64,000 nucleotides of DNA from Carnegiea gigantea (lineage: Eukaryota; Streptophyta; Magnoliopsida; Caryophyllales; Cactaceae), in contig JAKOGI010001349.1 of assembly GCA_029747015.1 (NCBI GenBank), positions 92,501 through 156,500 of the forward strand, given 5' to 3'. Both the position numbers and the translations under genes were made by a program. The notes beneath the pieces were generated by a model that made no database searches, was not told where the DNA came from, and worked only from the letters and a program-made list of their open reading frames with translations. This document shows positions 48,601 to 60,648 of the stretch, piece after piece; the first letter of the stretch is position 1, and each line of letters opens with the position of its first letter.

Positions 48601-49275
48601 CGCACCAAATGCTTGTCAACTTGTGAGGGTAGTCGAATGGGAGAGTTTTGCAGGTGTGTGGGGTGCAATTTCTCTAGATTTTTGGGCATGGAGGCCGCAT
48701 GTGTGGTGAAGAGGAGGATGAAGAAGATGAAGTAGAGCAGAGGTGAAGAGAGAGAATGAGGGCGTCGGGATGGGGGAGGGGGTCGCGGTAGGGAGAGGAG
48801 AAAAAGGGGGTCGTACGCAAAGACTAAAATGCCCCTCCCTCTATTTTTTTTTTTTTGGGGTCCCAAGCTATTTCATATTAGACATCGCTAGTTTATTTCG
48901 TAACCCAATCTCTAGACCCAGAATCGGTAACACCACCTTTCATCGATTACTCATTTCCAAAAATATCTAGGTTCGATTTAATAAACATCGAACTACTTCT
49001 AAGGTTGACAACCTAATCGTATTCGGGTTCCTACTTAAATTAGTACTCGCTAATAACCGTTAATAACGCTTATTAAAAATCATCGAAAGATTTTCAAAAC
49101 AAATAATAATAATAATAATTTTAATAGCGACAATAATATTCTTTTAAATAAAATCATCGCTCACATAGGCACGTCAATAATAATCTAACTCTTATCGTTA
49201 AATAAAATAGGTTTTTATAACGCAACAATGCGTTATGAACAACTTAATAGAAAATAAAGTATGTAGGTCTCACAT
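45649..49275 (-). repeat. LTR retrotransposon, 3' LTR in element orientation
   Basis: 3627 bp. Collinear with the other LTR except that about 0.94 kb present there (54808-55746) is absent here at about 48527. It carries the ~60-bp tandem array at 47298-47920 and duplicated CAGCTCACGCCAT / GGGGAAACAGCTCAC phrases near 47060-47160. Confidence 0.92.
47298..47920. repeat. Tandem array, about ten units of ~60 bp, in the LTR
   Basis: Units follow the pattern CGACTTCGTTTTAAACTTAA, AAGCTTCTTATAAATG, CAATAAGTTGGTTAA, CACGTAAA, with many substitutions. The same array is present in the other LTR at 53590-54200, so it predates the insertion. Confidence 0.85.
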
Positions 49276-49290
49276 TCTCCCCCTTAAAAG
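49276..49290 (-). other. Polypurine tract
   Basis: On the minus strand TTTTAAGGGGGAGAA lies directly before the TG of the LTR: the expected plus-strand primer of a gypsy element. Confidence 0.85.
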
Positions 49291-49323
49291 AATTTCGTCC
49301 TGGAAATTGCTTATTTGGACGAA

Positions 49324-49466
49324 TTAGTGTGGGTACTTCTCCCGCATTCCTTTGACAATCCAAGTCTCTTTATGCTTAGCTATCCATTCCATCTCCACAG
49401 TAGCATCCCATCCTTGGGTTTCTAGTCATACCCAATCAACAGGGAGCGTTTTTCCCTTGTACTAAA
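49324..49466 (-). pseudogene. C-terminal coding tail of the LTR element (chromodomain-like end)
   Basis: A frame ends with WDATVEMEWIAKHKETWIVK, GMREKYPH and TAA (49324-49326). The pattern (E)ATWE...MR.KYPH resembles the end of chromoviral integrase chromodomains. The rest of pol is missing. One in-frame stop lies upstream. The short match leaves the assignment weak. Confidence 0.35.
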
Positions 49467-49749
49467 ACAACTCAATCTCTACAGGTAGGGTCGGCATGGC
49501 AGATAGTTCCTAAGGAATAGGTCATGTAAAGTTGCATATGCATCTCATGAGGCTTACTAACAAGTTCCTTCGCAAATCAAGAATAATAAAAGGGCGAGTA
49601 ATGCTAGAATCAGACAGGATGGGGGCATAAAGTTTCTTAAGAAGAAGAATACCTGACCTTATGTTAAGAGGTTCCCCAGTCTCTTTTCCTTCTAACTAAG
49701 CATCCGACTGTCAGTTTGTGGCTTCTGGTTGCTTCTTTTATCCCCTGAG

Positions 49750-50635
49750 GGAGCACCAACGGTTAGGCGATCTCGTTGTGCCACTGCCTTGATTCCCGTC
49801 CCGGATTTCTGAGTATGACCGCGGCTATTCCATGTAGCCTTTGGGCAACTTGCGACTTTGTGACTCACACCACCACATCCAAAACATGTGCTCGTAAAAC
49901 TTCTGCATGGGCCAGGGTGTTGTCGTCCACACTGATCACATGTTTTCCTCGGTTTCCATTGAGCGGCTTGCTTTCCTTTATCCTATTTCATCCCATGTCT
50001 AAATCTCCTGAAGTTTCTGTTTCCCTGAGAATTGGATCCTCCAGGGTCAAATTCCTCCTTTACTTGCTCCTTTTCTCTATTCTCAATTTCGGTTTCGTTC
50101 ATGATGCGTGCTATGTTCACGGCCTTCTGGTACATTTCTTGGAAATTGTCATAAGTATATCCTGCTATTATCTGTTTTATTTCCCCTCTTAATCCCTGTT
50201 CGAAGTGGTCCATCCTTATGTCTTCGGTGGCCACCTAATTTAGTGCAAGCCGGCTCAGCTCATTGAACTTCGCCGCATATTCCATTATGCTCATTTCTCC
50301 TTGCTTCAAGCATAAGAACTCGCGTTCCTTAACTCTTCTCACGTCTTAAGGGTAATATTGAGTGTCAATTAAGGCTTTCAGTTGGTTCCAGGTTAACACG
50401 GTTTCACTATCCCCCACCAGAACTCAGCTTCTTTTTCAAATTGGTAAGTGGTCAGGCGCACCTTGAACCTCTCAGGGTACTCCATGATCTCAAACAAGTT
50501 TTCCATTCTCCGAAGCTACTCCTCGTATACCATAGGGTCAGCTCCACCTTCAAACTTGGGAGACTTAAGCTTATTAAACTGACATATCATCCCCATGGCA
50601 GTTGGTTCTGATACGAGTTTATGTCGAGGAGGCAT
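49750..50635 (-). pseudogene. Ty3/gypsy gag, broken
   Basis: Starts MPPRHKLVSEPTAMG at 50635. Capsid motifs: KLKSPKFEGGADPMVYEE, then TAG (50516-50518, where the family has W), LRRMENLFEIMEYPERFKVR, EAEFWWG. After a frameshift come TWNQLKALIDTQYYP, KEREFLCLKQGEMSIMEYAA, KFNELSRLALN and RMDHFEQGLRGEIKQIIAGY. Two cysteine knuckles follow, CDQCGRQHPGPC and CFGCGGVSHKVASC (about 49846-49886). This is the standard order of a plant gypsy gag. At least three stops and one frameshift make it non-functional. Typically gag continues into protease; here it does not. Confidence 0.85.
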
Positions 50636-51022
50636 CTGCCATATAATTACAAAAAGGATCACTTAGTTCTAATTTCAACTAGGGGTAGGCTTCCCTGGTT
50701 AATGAAATAATTTGCAAGTGGACGAAAGATGTTATGTATAGCTACTAGTTTAATCTCATATTAACCTTCGTGTAATTATAGATGCACATCACATTTTACT
50801 TAAGGAAATGCACGTATATGCTTGGACAAACTAGTGAATTCATAACGCTTGGTCAGCACCAACTGCACTTATTTCGTTGAACATTGATAATGTGACTTAG
50901 GAGTCACGAGAGATCTCGCCATCCTAGTACCTCAAAATTTAAGGAAAATAAAGTAAAAGGCTTACATTCAACTTATTGGCATACAACATACATTTGTAAA
51001 CCTAGTTCACGCTACCCCTACT
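50636..51022. other. Spacer between the upstream frame and gag in the LTR element
   Basis: No coding pattern seen; AT-rich. Confidence 0.5.
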
Positions 51023-51709
51023 TTATTCTTCATCCGAATTTCTGGAGAAGTTATCAGCTATGGATTCACTTGAACCCCCAGATTGCTCCTGGTTAGGGGC
51101 TAAGAGCTCTTGTAATACCGAAGTGGGGGTATACTCTATGTTAGGCGTCTCATCTACTAGTTCTTTCATCCTGAGCATGGTAGCTTGCCATCCTCGAGGG
51201 TAGGACATTCCATAGGCATCCATCCAGCGCACCCACATTACGGCAACTTGCTTATAGCGCTCTGCTTGAGGCACTTCAGCGAAAAGACGCCTCATTTGGC
51301 GAAACTCCACTTGATTTCGCTCATCCACAATTGTGGGGAGGCGTTGGCTCACCGCAGGTTGGATGAGCTCGGTTTGGACAAGTTAGATGGCAGCATCATT
51401 TCTCTGGCGTGAAGTGAGTCCCATGTGGTCTACATAGCGCTCTGCTCATAGTAGGAATTCCACTAAACCTTGATAGGTATAAGGGGCACATTCCTCCCTG
51501 CATAAGGTTAAATGAAGTAAGGTGATGGCTACTTCCTTTCATCTTCCGTCCAAGGGCATCTTCCTTATAAAACTTGCTGCCCAAGTACTTTGGCTGATTC
51601 CGCTAGGCACTCTTCGGCTATGCACCTCCATTGCATGCCAGAATATAACCGTATTCCATGCAGCCAACCAAAAAGGCAGGTAAACGTGATCGACGATGTG
51701 GAAAACCAT
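51023..51709 (-). pseudogene. Extra reading frame between primer site and gag, function unknown
   Basis: A single frame of 229 codons, interrupted by only three stops (TGA, TGA, TAA), begins MVFHIVDHVYLPFWLAAW and ends SIADNFSRNSDEE. The last 109 codons are fully open (RLPTIVDERNQVEFRQMRRL; YKQVAVMWVRWMDAYGMSYP; NIEYTPTSVLQELLAP). Composition is that of an ordinary soluble protein. I recognise no domain. It lies 5' of gag in the element's sense strand, a position where some plant gypsy lineages such as Ogre carry an additional gene of unknown role. The low stop density over 687 bases argues for real former coding. Confidence 0.55.
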
Positions 51710-51880
51710 CCTATACTACCGTTGATAGTAAGGGAAGAGCCGCCATTTAAATACGTATTATAAGTTATACACTTGTTTATACAAGTAATACCAAGCAAGA
51801 CAAATCATATAAGCACATAAGTCATGTATTTCACATAACACACGCCTATTATGCCATCTAAATGCATAATGCAAACCAAT

Positions 51881-51893
51881 AGCTGTGATACCA
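51881..51893 (-). other. Primer-binding site, initiator-Met tRNA type
   Basis: On the minus strand TGGTATCACAGCT lies five bases inside the LTR, one mismatch from the canonical TGGTATCAGAGC complementary to the 3' end of plant initiator tRNA-Met. Confidence 0.85.
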
Positions 51894-51898
51894 CCTAA

Positions 51899-54800
51899 TG
51901 TAACGCCCAAAATCCGAGGAGGAGTCACACCGCTAGGACTTCCTAGAAGGAAATTCCTAAGGCTCTTGAAGATCGAGGGTTTGGATTAGCTTTTAGATAG
52001 TCATTTTTGAACAAAACTGCAAGAGCTTCTCCTGTTTTAACAACATCTTATGGTCTTAACTCAGCTAAGGGTACCTGTAAACTGGGAATAGGGTATAACA
52101 TTTGCTGAAATATCCTAAATTCAACGCCTCAGGACACTCGCCTCGGGATTAATCACAAGCAAAAAACTAATATGCTGGGGTCAGAATGATATATATATAG
52201 GTATAGATTCGACTACATGCTTTCACATACAAAAATGAACTTAAACATTTACAACGTGGTAGATCTAACACTTGCAAAGTAGGCAAAAGACTTCTGATGG
52301 GTTGGCATCAAAATAACTTCAGAATATCTCTTATACCTACTGAAACTGAACCTGAAAAAAGGAATAAGTAAAGGAATGAGAAACCACATGCACAGTGAGA
52401 ACTCCCCTCCCCCTTAAAACCAAAACCATTTGCAGGCATTAATACCAATAATGGTCACATATTATGTATTCGTATATTACTATTATATTAGGCAATTATA
52501 GTCCCCAAGGAAAGATTACCACTCATATACTTCACACTAGCTCCAGAACTCATTCCTAGGTCCTTAATGACCAACCTTCCTTTCTAATAAGCATTCAGGC
52601 ACGTGATGAAGTAGCAAAAGAACGAATATGATGCCTTCAAATGCACTTGTGAAAACATAGTGACTCTCGTTATATTTCAAGAACAGCTTATAAATCACGC
52701 TAACTTCTTTAAAACTTACCACTCTTCTAAAAGCTTTTGAAACATCCAAATTGGTAAGAAAGACTTTGCAAGAAACATTCTTTCTTAAGATATATACCTT
52801 TAAAAGCTTAAATGTTCGATGCATTACTAAGACGTAACCAAACTTCATTTGAAATTTCATTTAAACTATATTTAGAACACGTTCATAAAATATATACAGG
52901 TTCTGTTCATTTGAAAGCTCTCTTTCTTTTCTTAAAAACACTTTACTTGGCCTCTTGAGGCTCGTATTCTTTAAAAGAACTTATTTCGTAATAGGCCTTG
53001 CATAACCCTTAGAAATCTTTCTTTCCTGAACTGCTTAAAATGGTAACAATGCCAATTTTCTATTTATTAGGAACTTACTTATAATATAAAAACATCTTAT
53101 TGTGCTAGCTAGGAGAGGTCAACACCGCCCTTAAGTGAGATCGTCACTCATAAATCACGTTATTCCTAGGGTATACGTACTTAACTTTTGGCCAAAACAC
53201 GCCTCAACAGAGTAACTCTAACCTTGATACAGTCCTTTGTGGGGCAACAGCTCACACCAGGATAATCATATCCTGAGTCCACTCCTCCTCAAGGTTTTCT
53301 TATGCGTCACACATCAGGGAACAGCTCACACCAAGATAATCATATCTTGAGTCCACCTCCCAGGAATAGCTCACGCCATCTTTACGTCCAGCTCCCAACA
53401 TTACCTTAGGGGGAAACAGTTCACGCCATCTTTGCGTCCAGTTCCCACCCTCAAGATCTGGCCACTTGCCTAGCGCTTTCTTAGCCTTTAAAATTGTATT
53501 TCATTTCTCTTTTTCAGTTAATTACTTTGCTGAAATCATACTTTTAACAAATCGACCAAAGCTTTTCGAAATGTTTATAGTTCCCTTGTTTTTAGCTTAA
53601 AAACTCCTTTTAAATGAAGTGAGTTTACTAACTCACAAACGAAGTCTTCGTTTGAACTTAAAAGCTTTTATAAACGAAGTAAGTTTGCTAGCACGTAAAT
53701 CGACTTCCTTTTAAACTTAAAACCTTCTTATAAACGCAATAAGTTAGTTAGCACGTAAAACGACTTCGCTTTAAACTTAAAAGCTTCTTATAAATGCAAT
53801 AAGTTGGTTAATACGTAAGATGAAATCGTTTTAAACGTAAAAGCTACTTATAAATGCAATTAGTTGGTTAATATGTAAAATGACTTCGTTTTAAACTTAC
53901 ACGCTTCTTATAAACGAAATAAGATTGTTAACGCGTAAATCGACTTCGTTTTTAAACTTAAAAGCTTCTTATAAATATAATAAGTTTACTAACACGTAAA
54001 TAGACTTCGTTTTTAACTTAAAACTTCACATAAATGTATTTACTAACTTATAAAATTGACTCCTCTTTTACTTTAAAAGCTTCTTGTAAATGTGATAAGT
54101 TTGCTAATCCATAAAACGACCTCGTTTTTAACTTAAAAGCTTCCTATAAATGTAATACGTTTGCTAATTCATAAAACGAAACCCATTTGGAACTTAAAGT
54201 ACTTAGTTACGTTTAATTCAAACTAAGTTCATAATAAAATTCTCAGTTGTCATTTTATGACTTGTTTCGATTCCTTTTAAAACTCAAAGGAGGGTTTATA
54301 AATAAACTGAAGGTTTAAAACGTTCCAAACTTGCTACTATCCAAAACTTAAAGCCCTTGGCTCGTTTATAAGGAAAACAAGGATTTTTAACGTAAACCCT
54401 TATTAAAAATCATAATGATTTTACTAGCTCGTTACTCAGAACTCAATCGAAACTCAAGTAGGCAATTAGCACACAATTCAAGCTAAATTTCATAATTAAT
54501 ACTTTAAGACACCTTTTTTCAGATCGCTTAAATCATTTTTAAATATAAGGAGAAGTTATACACAAACCAACGCATTAAAACATTTTCGAACTCACTTTTA
54601 GTTTGCTTTTGAACTTTCTAAACCTATCGACTATTCGGTTGCGTCACTTCCTGAGTAGTTTGACAATTTAGGATTATTTTGGATTACAATCATCTTCGTA
54701 ACTGACAGGCAATTGGAAAGTGCTTAAAAGCATTTGAAATCATAAAAACATGCGTTTAACAATCCTCCTTATACATGTCTAAATTTCAAGAATTAACCAC

Positions 54801-56501
54801 TTAATGTCACGTAGCACATTGAGGGGAAAAGGGGTTCACAGCTAGCACATTCATTCACTTCATAGCACAATTACGTGGAATTTACTAAATAAGCCACACA
54901 TGGCCTCGCAATCCACACGATTGCAGTATTCACAACCCAGATTCCCTCATCACACAGCATCAACTGCAAGAACCTCAAATTCCTCAATAGTTCCACCTCG
55001 AGCCATCCAACTACCAACTCGGTTTAATAATGTCGTAAATAAACCAATAATTCACAAAACTATCATGTAAAAGCATAGCATTCTCATCAATAGCCCTATA
55101 TAGAAATTAAGTACAGCTGTACTGATTTGACGATAACTTCTAAATAGTAATCAACGTGCTTTACTAATGCCTTAATTCACCCAATTAGCGTTTTTAAACT
55201 TCAAAACATGATTCACGGCTAATAAACTGACGAAGTGACAACACTAAGGCGATGATCTGATTATTAATAATTTAGCAAACTTCCAAACTGTCTAGCCATT
55301 AATAATCCAACAGCAGTTTCAACATGTAATTAACCTATAATTAACACCATGTTCGCAATTTCCTCAATTTCAATTCTAAGTTCACCCAAACTGATTCCTA
55401 ACCTCAAATCAACATGCACTAACTAATTTAGTTAAAATCGTTGAAATTAATAGTAATTTAGGAGTACGGAAATCCCCACCTCGATTGTGAGCTAGGCATT
55501 CGTTTGAAGGGCTCGTTGGCTCGACTTTGGGTACTCGAACGGTTCCAAATTCCAACCTTGCCCTTTAGTCATGCGAGTAGCATGAAATTCATGCCCAAAC
55601 CTCACCAATTCGAACCCTAAATAGACCCAAATTTCATTTATTAACTTGAGGTTGAATTGGGTGTTTGAAATTGTAAAATTTTACTCCAATTTATAGAGGA
55701 TTGAAATAACTAGAAGCTAAATTACATGGCCATACCTGGGCGAGTGTTCGTGCGCCAATTCGTCGCCCAAAACCCTCCATAAACGTGGCAAAAACCTTCG
55801 AATTTTGACCCAGATTTGCACCAAATGCTTGTCAATTTGTGAGGGTAGTCGAATGGGGGAGTTTTGCAGGTGTGCGGGGTGAAATTTCTCTGGATTTTTG
55901 GGCATGGAAGCCTCGTGTGTGGTGGAGAGGAGGAGGAAGAAGATGAAGCAGAGCAAAGGAGAAGAGAGAGAATGAGGGTGTCGGGATGGGGGAGGGGCCG
56001 CGGCAGGGAGAGTAGAAAAGAGGGGGTCGCGCGCAAAGACTCAAATGGCCCTCCCTCTATTTATTTTTTTTTTTGGGGTCCCAAGCTGTTTCATATTAGA
56101 CATTGCTAGTTTATTTCGTAACCCGATCTCTGAATCCAAAATCGATTATACGACCATTCATTGATTACTCGTTCCAAAAAATATCTAGGTTCGATTTAAT
56201 AAACATCGAACTACTTCTAAAGTTGACAACCTAATCGTATTCGGGTTTCTACTTGAATTAGTACTCTCTAATAACCGTTAATAATGCTTATTAAAAATCA
56301 TCAAAAGATTTTCAAAATAAATAATAATAATAATAATAATAATAATTTTAATAGCAACAATAATATTATTTTTAATAAAATCATCGCTCACATAGGTACG
56401 TTAATAATAATTTAACTCATATCGTTAAATAAAATAGGTTTTTATAATGTAAAAAGGCGTTACGAACAACTTAACAGAAAATAAAGTACGCGGGCCTTAC
56501 A
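51899..56501 (-). repeat. LTR retrotransposon, 5' LTR in element orientation
   Basis: 4603 bp, with a second ~60-bp tandem array at 53590-54200 and a ~0.94-kb segment (about 54808-55746) missing from the other LTR. (AAT)n near 56320-56345. Confidence 0.92.
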
Positions 56502-56506
56502 GTATG

Positions 56507-56974
56507 TATGTAAGTTGTTGATAATAGCCCATTCCCCTGTTTTGGGAGGTCGATGAAGGAATGGCTCTGTTTCCAGCTATATTCTGGCTTGCATCTATGT
56601 TGTGGTGTTCGGAACAAATGCTTGTGATATGTAGTTTGATATATAAAACCAAAATGAGAAGATTGTAATGATTATAATATGTTTTCAAGCAATAACATTG
56701 ATAAGGAATAACTCTGTTTTGAAGTGCTTTCAAACATACATATATATTCATCCCAAAAGGCATGATATTGTAACAAGTGCTGAGAAACATACACATTTCA
56801 AACATATCTTCATAGCCCCCCAAAAAATAGTGTTAATGACTTAATTGTTTTAAAATACACATTTCAAACATACACATTGTGAATCAAACATAGAGGTTTC
56901 ATGGATGTTGGGTAGATGTATGAGGCTGGCTGGATGGCTGAGGCCAACTGGATGACTGCTCACAGATGCTGAGT
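56507..56974. other. 3' non-coding region of MULE 3 transposase
   Basis: Short motif-free frames between the LTR insertion and the end of the transposase frame. Confidence 0.5.
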
Positions 56975-59900
56975 TATGGAACTTGCTTCCCTGATCGTCC
57001 TCTGGGTCTCTTTCCTTCTGCATTACCACCAGAGGGAGGATTCTTTTTTCTTTTCCTGATTATGTTGGAAGGCCTATTCCTTTGACCTTGACAGGCGGCT
57101 GAGTTGTGATGAAGTCCTCCACACTTTTTTCATCTAACAGTTCTGCTTCTTTTAGGCAACTTTCTCAACTCCTCTGGCCCCCTTTTCCTCTCTTTTGCTG
57201 GTGGCCCTCTCTTGAATGTTTTCAGTGGTGGATCAAGTAAAGGCCACTGAAATTTAGGCCAGAACTTCTCATCTGGGATTGGAAGCATAACCCTATGTAG
57301 CCTTGTACATCTCTACTGAATAGTATGGGCTAGATAGTCTTCCAGTCTGTAGTTACAATGAAGCAGGCACCTAGCAGCATGTTGGTATGGTATGCCACTT
57401 ATTTCCCACTGACCACATACACATGCCCCCTTATTCAAGTCAACAGTGTAGTTAGTGCCTTCATGGTCTGTGACATCAAAGGCCATGTATCTATTAGGAA
57501 CTATATCACACTGCCAAGCCTCCCTGGCTATCTTTTGGAGCTCATTTTTCACAGGGGGGATAACATTTCCCTTCCATCTCTCAGGCTCTTCCTTCCTTTG
57601 TATAATCCAACCAGCCACATGCTTCCTAATACCTTCTAGCAGGGTCATTATTGGCTTCTCTCTTAATTTTTTAATCACCATGTTGAATGTTTCGACAAAT
57701 TTTGTGGTGTTGTTTGGAGCTTTATGTTTAGGATCAAACAAATACGTACACCGGTGCTGTTTTGGCTCTCTTAGCAACCAAGTATAAGCTGCTGGACTAG
57801 CTTCTTGTAACTGTGCCATTGCTATTTCATATTCCTAAATGTTGTATACAGTAGCAGCTTTTCAGAACAACACTTTCAACTCTGGGCCAGGGAATCTTCT
57901 TTTCATATTCCTCTCTAAGTGAACTAAACATGCCTTCCTGTTACTGTCCGGCATACACTGCTTCAAGGCATGAATAAGTCCCTGGTAAACAACAACCAAT
58001 CAAAGTTAATAGGCCTGCTTTGTTGTAAAATACATACCCCAAAGCAGTGAATGAAACAAACTTAATATGAAGTATCAAATACCTTGCATCTGTCTGATAT
58101 AATAGTGAACCTCCCATGCCGGCATGCTGCTCAACACCCACAACATGCACCAAAGCAGTGAAGAAATAGGTCTAGCTATCATTATTCTCTGACTCCACAA
58201 CTGCTACTGCTAAGGGTAAATAATGATTAGCAGCATCTATAGCCATTGCAGTCAACAAAACACCTCCAAAAGGCACTTTCAAATGAGCCTTATCTACTCT
58301 AATAATTGGTCTACATCCTTTATAAAATCCATCAATCACACCTTTAAAGTTTGTGAATAACCTTTTGAACCTTGGATTCTGTACAATCCTTTCCTGATTG
58401 TCGTTATGTCCTTCTGAATCATGATCAGTTGAAAAAACATCCCAGGAAATGTATACATGGGACCCAGGGTTGGTGTTTCTAATCATCTCAATGTACCAGG
58501 TAAGTTTTTTGAAAGACTAATCATGTCTACCTTCTGTCTTGTATAAAATTAGCTTCCTTGCTCTTCTAATCACATGATCCTTCAACATTAACCCATATCT
58601 GTGCAACAGCATGTTCCTTATATCCATAAACTTCAGTTTAGGGTTTTGTCTGAAATCCTCAGGCAATTTTTCAGAGATCCACCTAGAGGAAGCCATAGGA
58701 TTGTCCATTAACCTTGGACATCTGTTGTCATGTTTGCCAAAGTATGTCTTCACTTGAAATGTTCTCCCATCTGGAAGTGTAGAAGTATGCAGCTTCCATA
58801 AGCAAGACTTGTGTGCACACTTGACAATGTATCTGGTTCCAACATTCTTCAACTTCATCAAGTTTTTGCCCTCTTGAACACAACAATCCCTTACCACTTT
58901 CATGCATCGCGCCTTATTTATGAACATGTCCCATTGCCTAATACTAACTTCCTCATTAAGATTAGGTTCCCACATATGTCCAGCATACATCTTCTCATTC
59001 GGATTAATAGAATTGTCATTTTCATCATCATCACCACAAATATAGTAGTCAACTATCTCCCCTACAATTTGTTCAGCTTACAATGAAGTATCAGACTTAT
59101 ACAGATCCTCCTCAGGTCTGGCTACATAATCTTCATCCTCTGACTCAGAGGATGTCCAATCACTACCTCACCCTTGTTCCTGCTCAATCACATGTTCCTT
59201 TCCCTTCTTACTTGTCACATTCACAACAGGTACATCAAGTAAACATAGAGTGATAAAAGTGCTATGAATGTTATCAATGGACTTGTTTGTTTATTAAGCC
59301 TCAATAACAGGACCTATGGAAGGAGTATCTCTGGGTTGAGTGGGGCTTAAGTTTAGTGTACTACTTCTAATAATAGGTCTACTCTTGGGTGCATTGGGAA
59401 CTGGTTGAGGTTGGGATGATTTTAGAGTTGTTTTTTTCATTGAAAGTGGGCTAAGTGTACTATTTCTAGTTGCTAGGTTTGGAACTGATGAGTCTGGGAA
59501 CTGGTTGACTAAGGTGGGCTGGGTTGACTAAGATGGGCTGGGAACTAGTTGAGATTGTGATGATTTTAGACTATGTGTTATGCTTCTAGTAACAGGCCTG
59601 CTTCTAGGTGGAATGAGAATTGTACAGGGGTTATTGAGTTTGGGTTGACTTGAGATATGATTGTCCTCTTTGTTCCTTATTAGACTGAGAGGGCTTTGTC
59701 TAGTAATAGGTCTACTTCTAGGTGGGCTCCTAATTATGGCAGACTCAATGGGGTTAGGCTGACTTGAACTTAGGCTGGCTGAGTTACGAATGATGGTAGA
59801 ATCAATGATTTTGGGTTCAGTTGCAATAGTAGCAGGTGTACTTTATGTGAAAACTGTACTGGGCTCATCAATGTTTAAGTATAACCTTGATTTGTTTCCA

Positions 59901-60648
59901 ATAACTGAACTCTGCTTGCAAAGGGACAAATTCAAGTTTAGAATTTCCCTTGCATTTCTCTTGGGTGGGTTGTTAGAACTACAGTGTCCAAACAATTTTG
60001 AAGGCCTCCTAATAGGCAACTTTTTCACTGATTTCCTTCCTGTAATGTTGCCCTTTGTTTGTACTGATTGCCTTCCTCCTTTACCTTGACTACACTTTGA
60101 TTGACTTAAAATGAACTCATCAATGTCCTCTAATGACACTACTAGTTCTTCAATCACAGTTTTCATATCAACATCCATTGTTTCTTTTAAAGCCTTAGTG
60201 GGACTAACTACCACAACATCCTCAGCATAATCTGATCCTTCATCTTCTCCTTCTTCACTTTCTTCAGGGTTTGGTTCACTTAATTCTATATCCTCTACTA
60301 ACTTCTCTCGCTGCTACCTTTCTACATTAAGGCCCATTTGCATAGGTCATTAGGTTCAGGGCTATTAATCATGTTTATTACAATCACATGCTCACTCTCC
60401 CAACTTGCAAAACAATCCAGGAGATCCCTATCTTTTAAAATCCAATATTTTTTCCTCACTTGACCAGGTTTACAGTAATAGAAAGCAGGGAACCTTGGAA
60501 ACTTCCCTTTCTCCCTCATTTTACACTTAGTGATATTGTGTACATCTAGAGCAGACATCTCATCTGGGTGACAATCCCCTAAATCTATGGTCTCCCCCTT
60601 GAACTTAATATGTAGAATCTTCATAGCCATTTCAGTACTTCTACACAT
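56975..60648 (-). pseudogene. MULE 3 transposase (MuDR type), broken
   Basis: Read from 60648 down. A PB1-like N-terminus (KILHIKFKGETIDLGDC; FYYCKPGQVRKKYWILKDRD) comes first. Then comes a long proline/serine linker with repeated PPRSRP(I/V)TR motifs, and a FAR1-like region (WDMFINKARCMKVVRDCC; CAHKSCLWKLHTSTLPDGRT). The DDE core has VDKAHLKVPFGGVLL (Asp 1, usually VDGAHLKG), FTIISDRCK (Asp 2) then a 101-bp intron (57982-58082), and FVETFNMVIKK (Glu). SWIM is CVCGQWEISGIPYQH with Y for the third cysteine. A KCGGLHHNSAAC knuckle remnant follows. Stops at W positions: TAG 58172-58174 (S-W-TYFF) and TGA 57862-57864 (LF-W-KAA). There is also a frameshift near 60335 and others in the linker. Confidence 0.88.

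Larger units (their letters stand above)
45649..56501 (-). mobile_element. Ty3/gypsy-type LTR retrotransposon with gag only (TR-GAG/LARD-like)
   Basis: Two long terminal repeats (45649-49275, 3627 bp; 51899-56501, 4603 bp) begin TGTAACGCCC and end CTCACA/CTTACA. They are flanked by the 5-bp duplication GTATG (45644-45648 and 56502-56506). The primer site and purine tract place it on the minus strand. The internal part is only 2623 bp and holds, in sense order, an extra reading frame, gag, and a short tail. No protease, reverse transcriptase, RNase H or integrase is recognisable. It therefore fits the described class of large-LTR elements keeping only gag, moved by enzymes of relatives. Confidence 0.92.

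Noticed and set aside
48525..48866. Open frames in both LTRs with a proline-rich start
   Set aside because: The two LTR copies differ by frame-altering changes and no domain is present; treated as LTR sequence.
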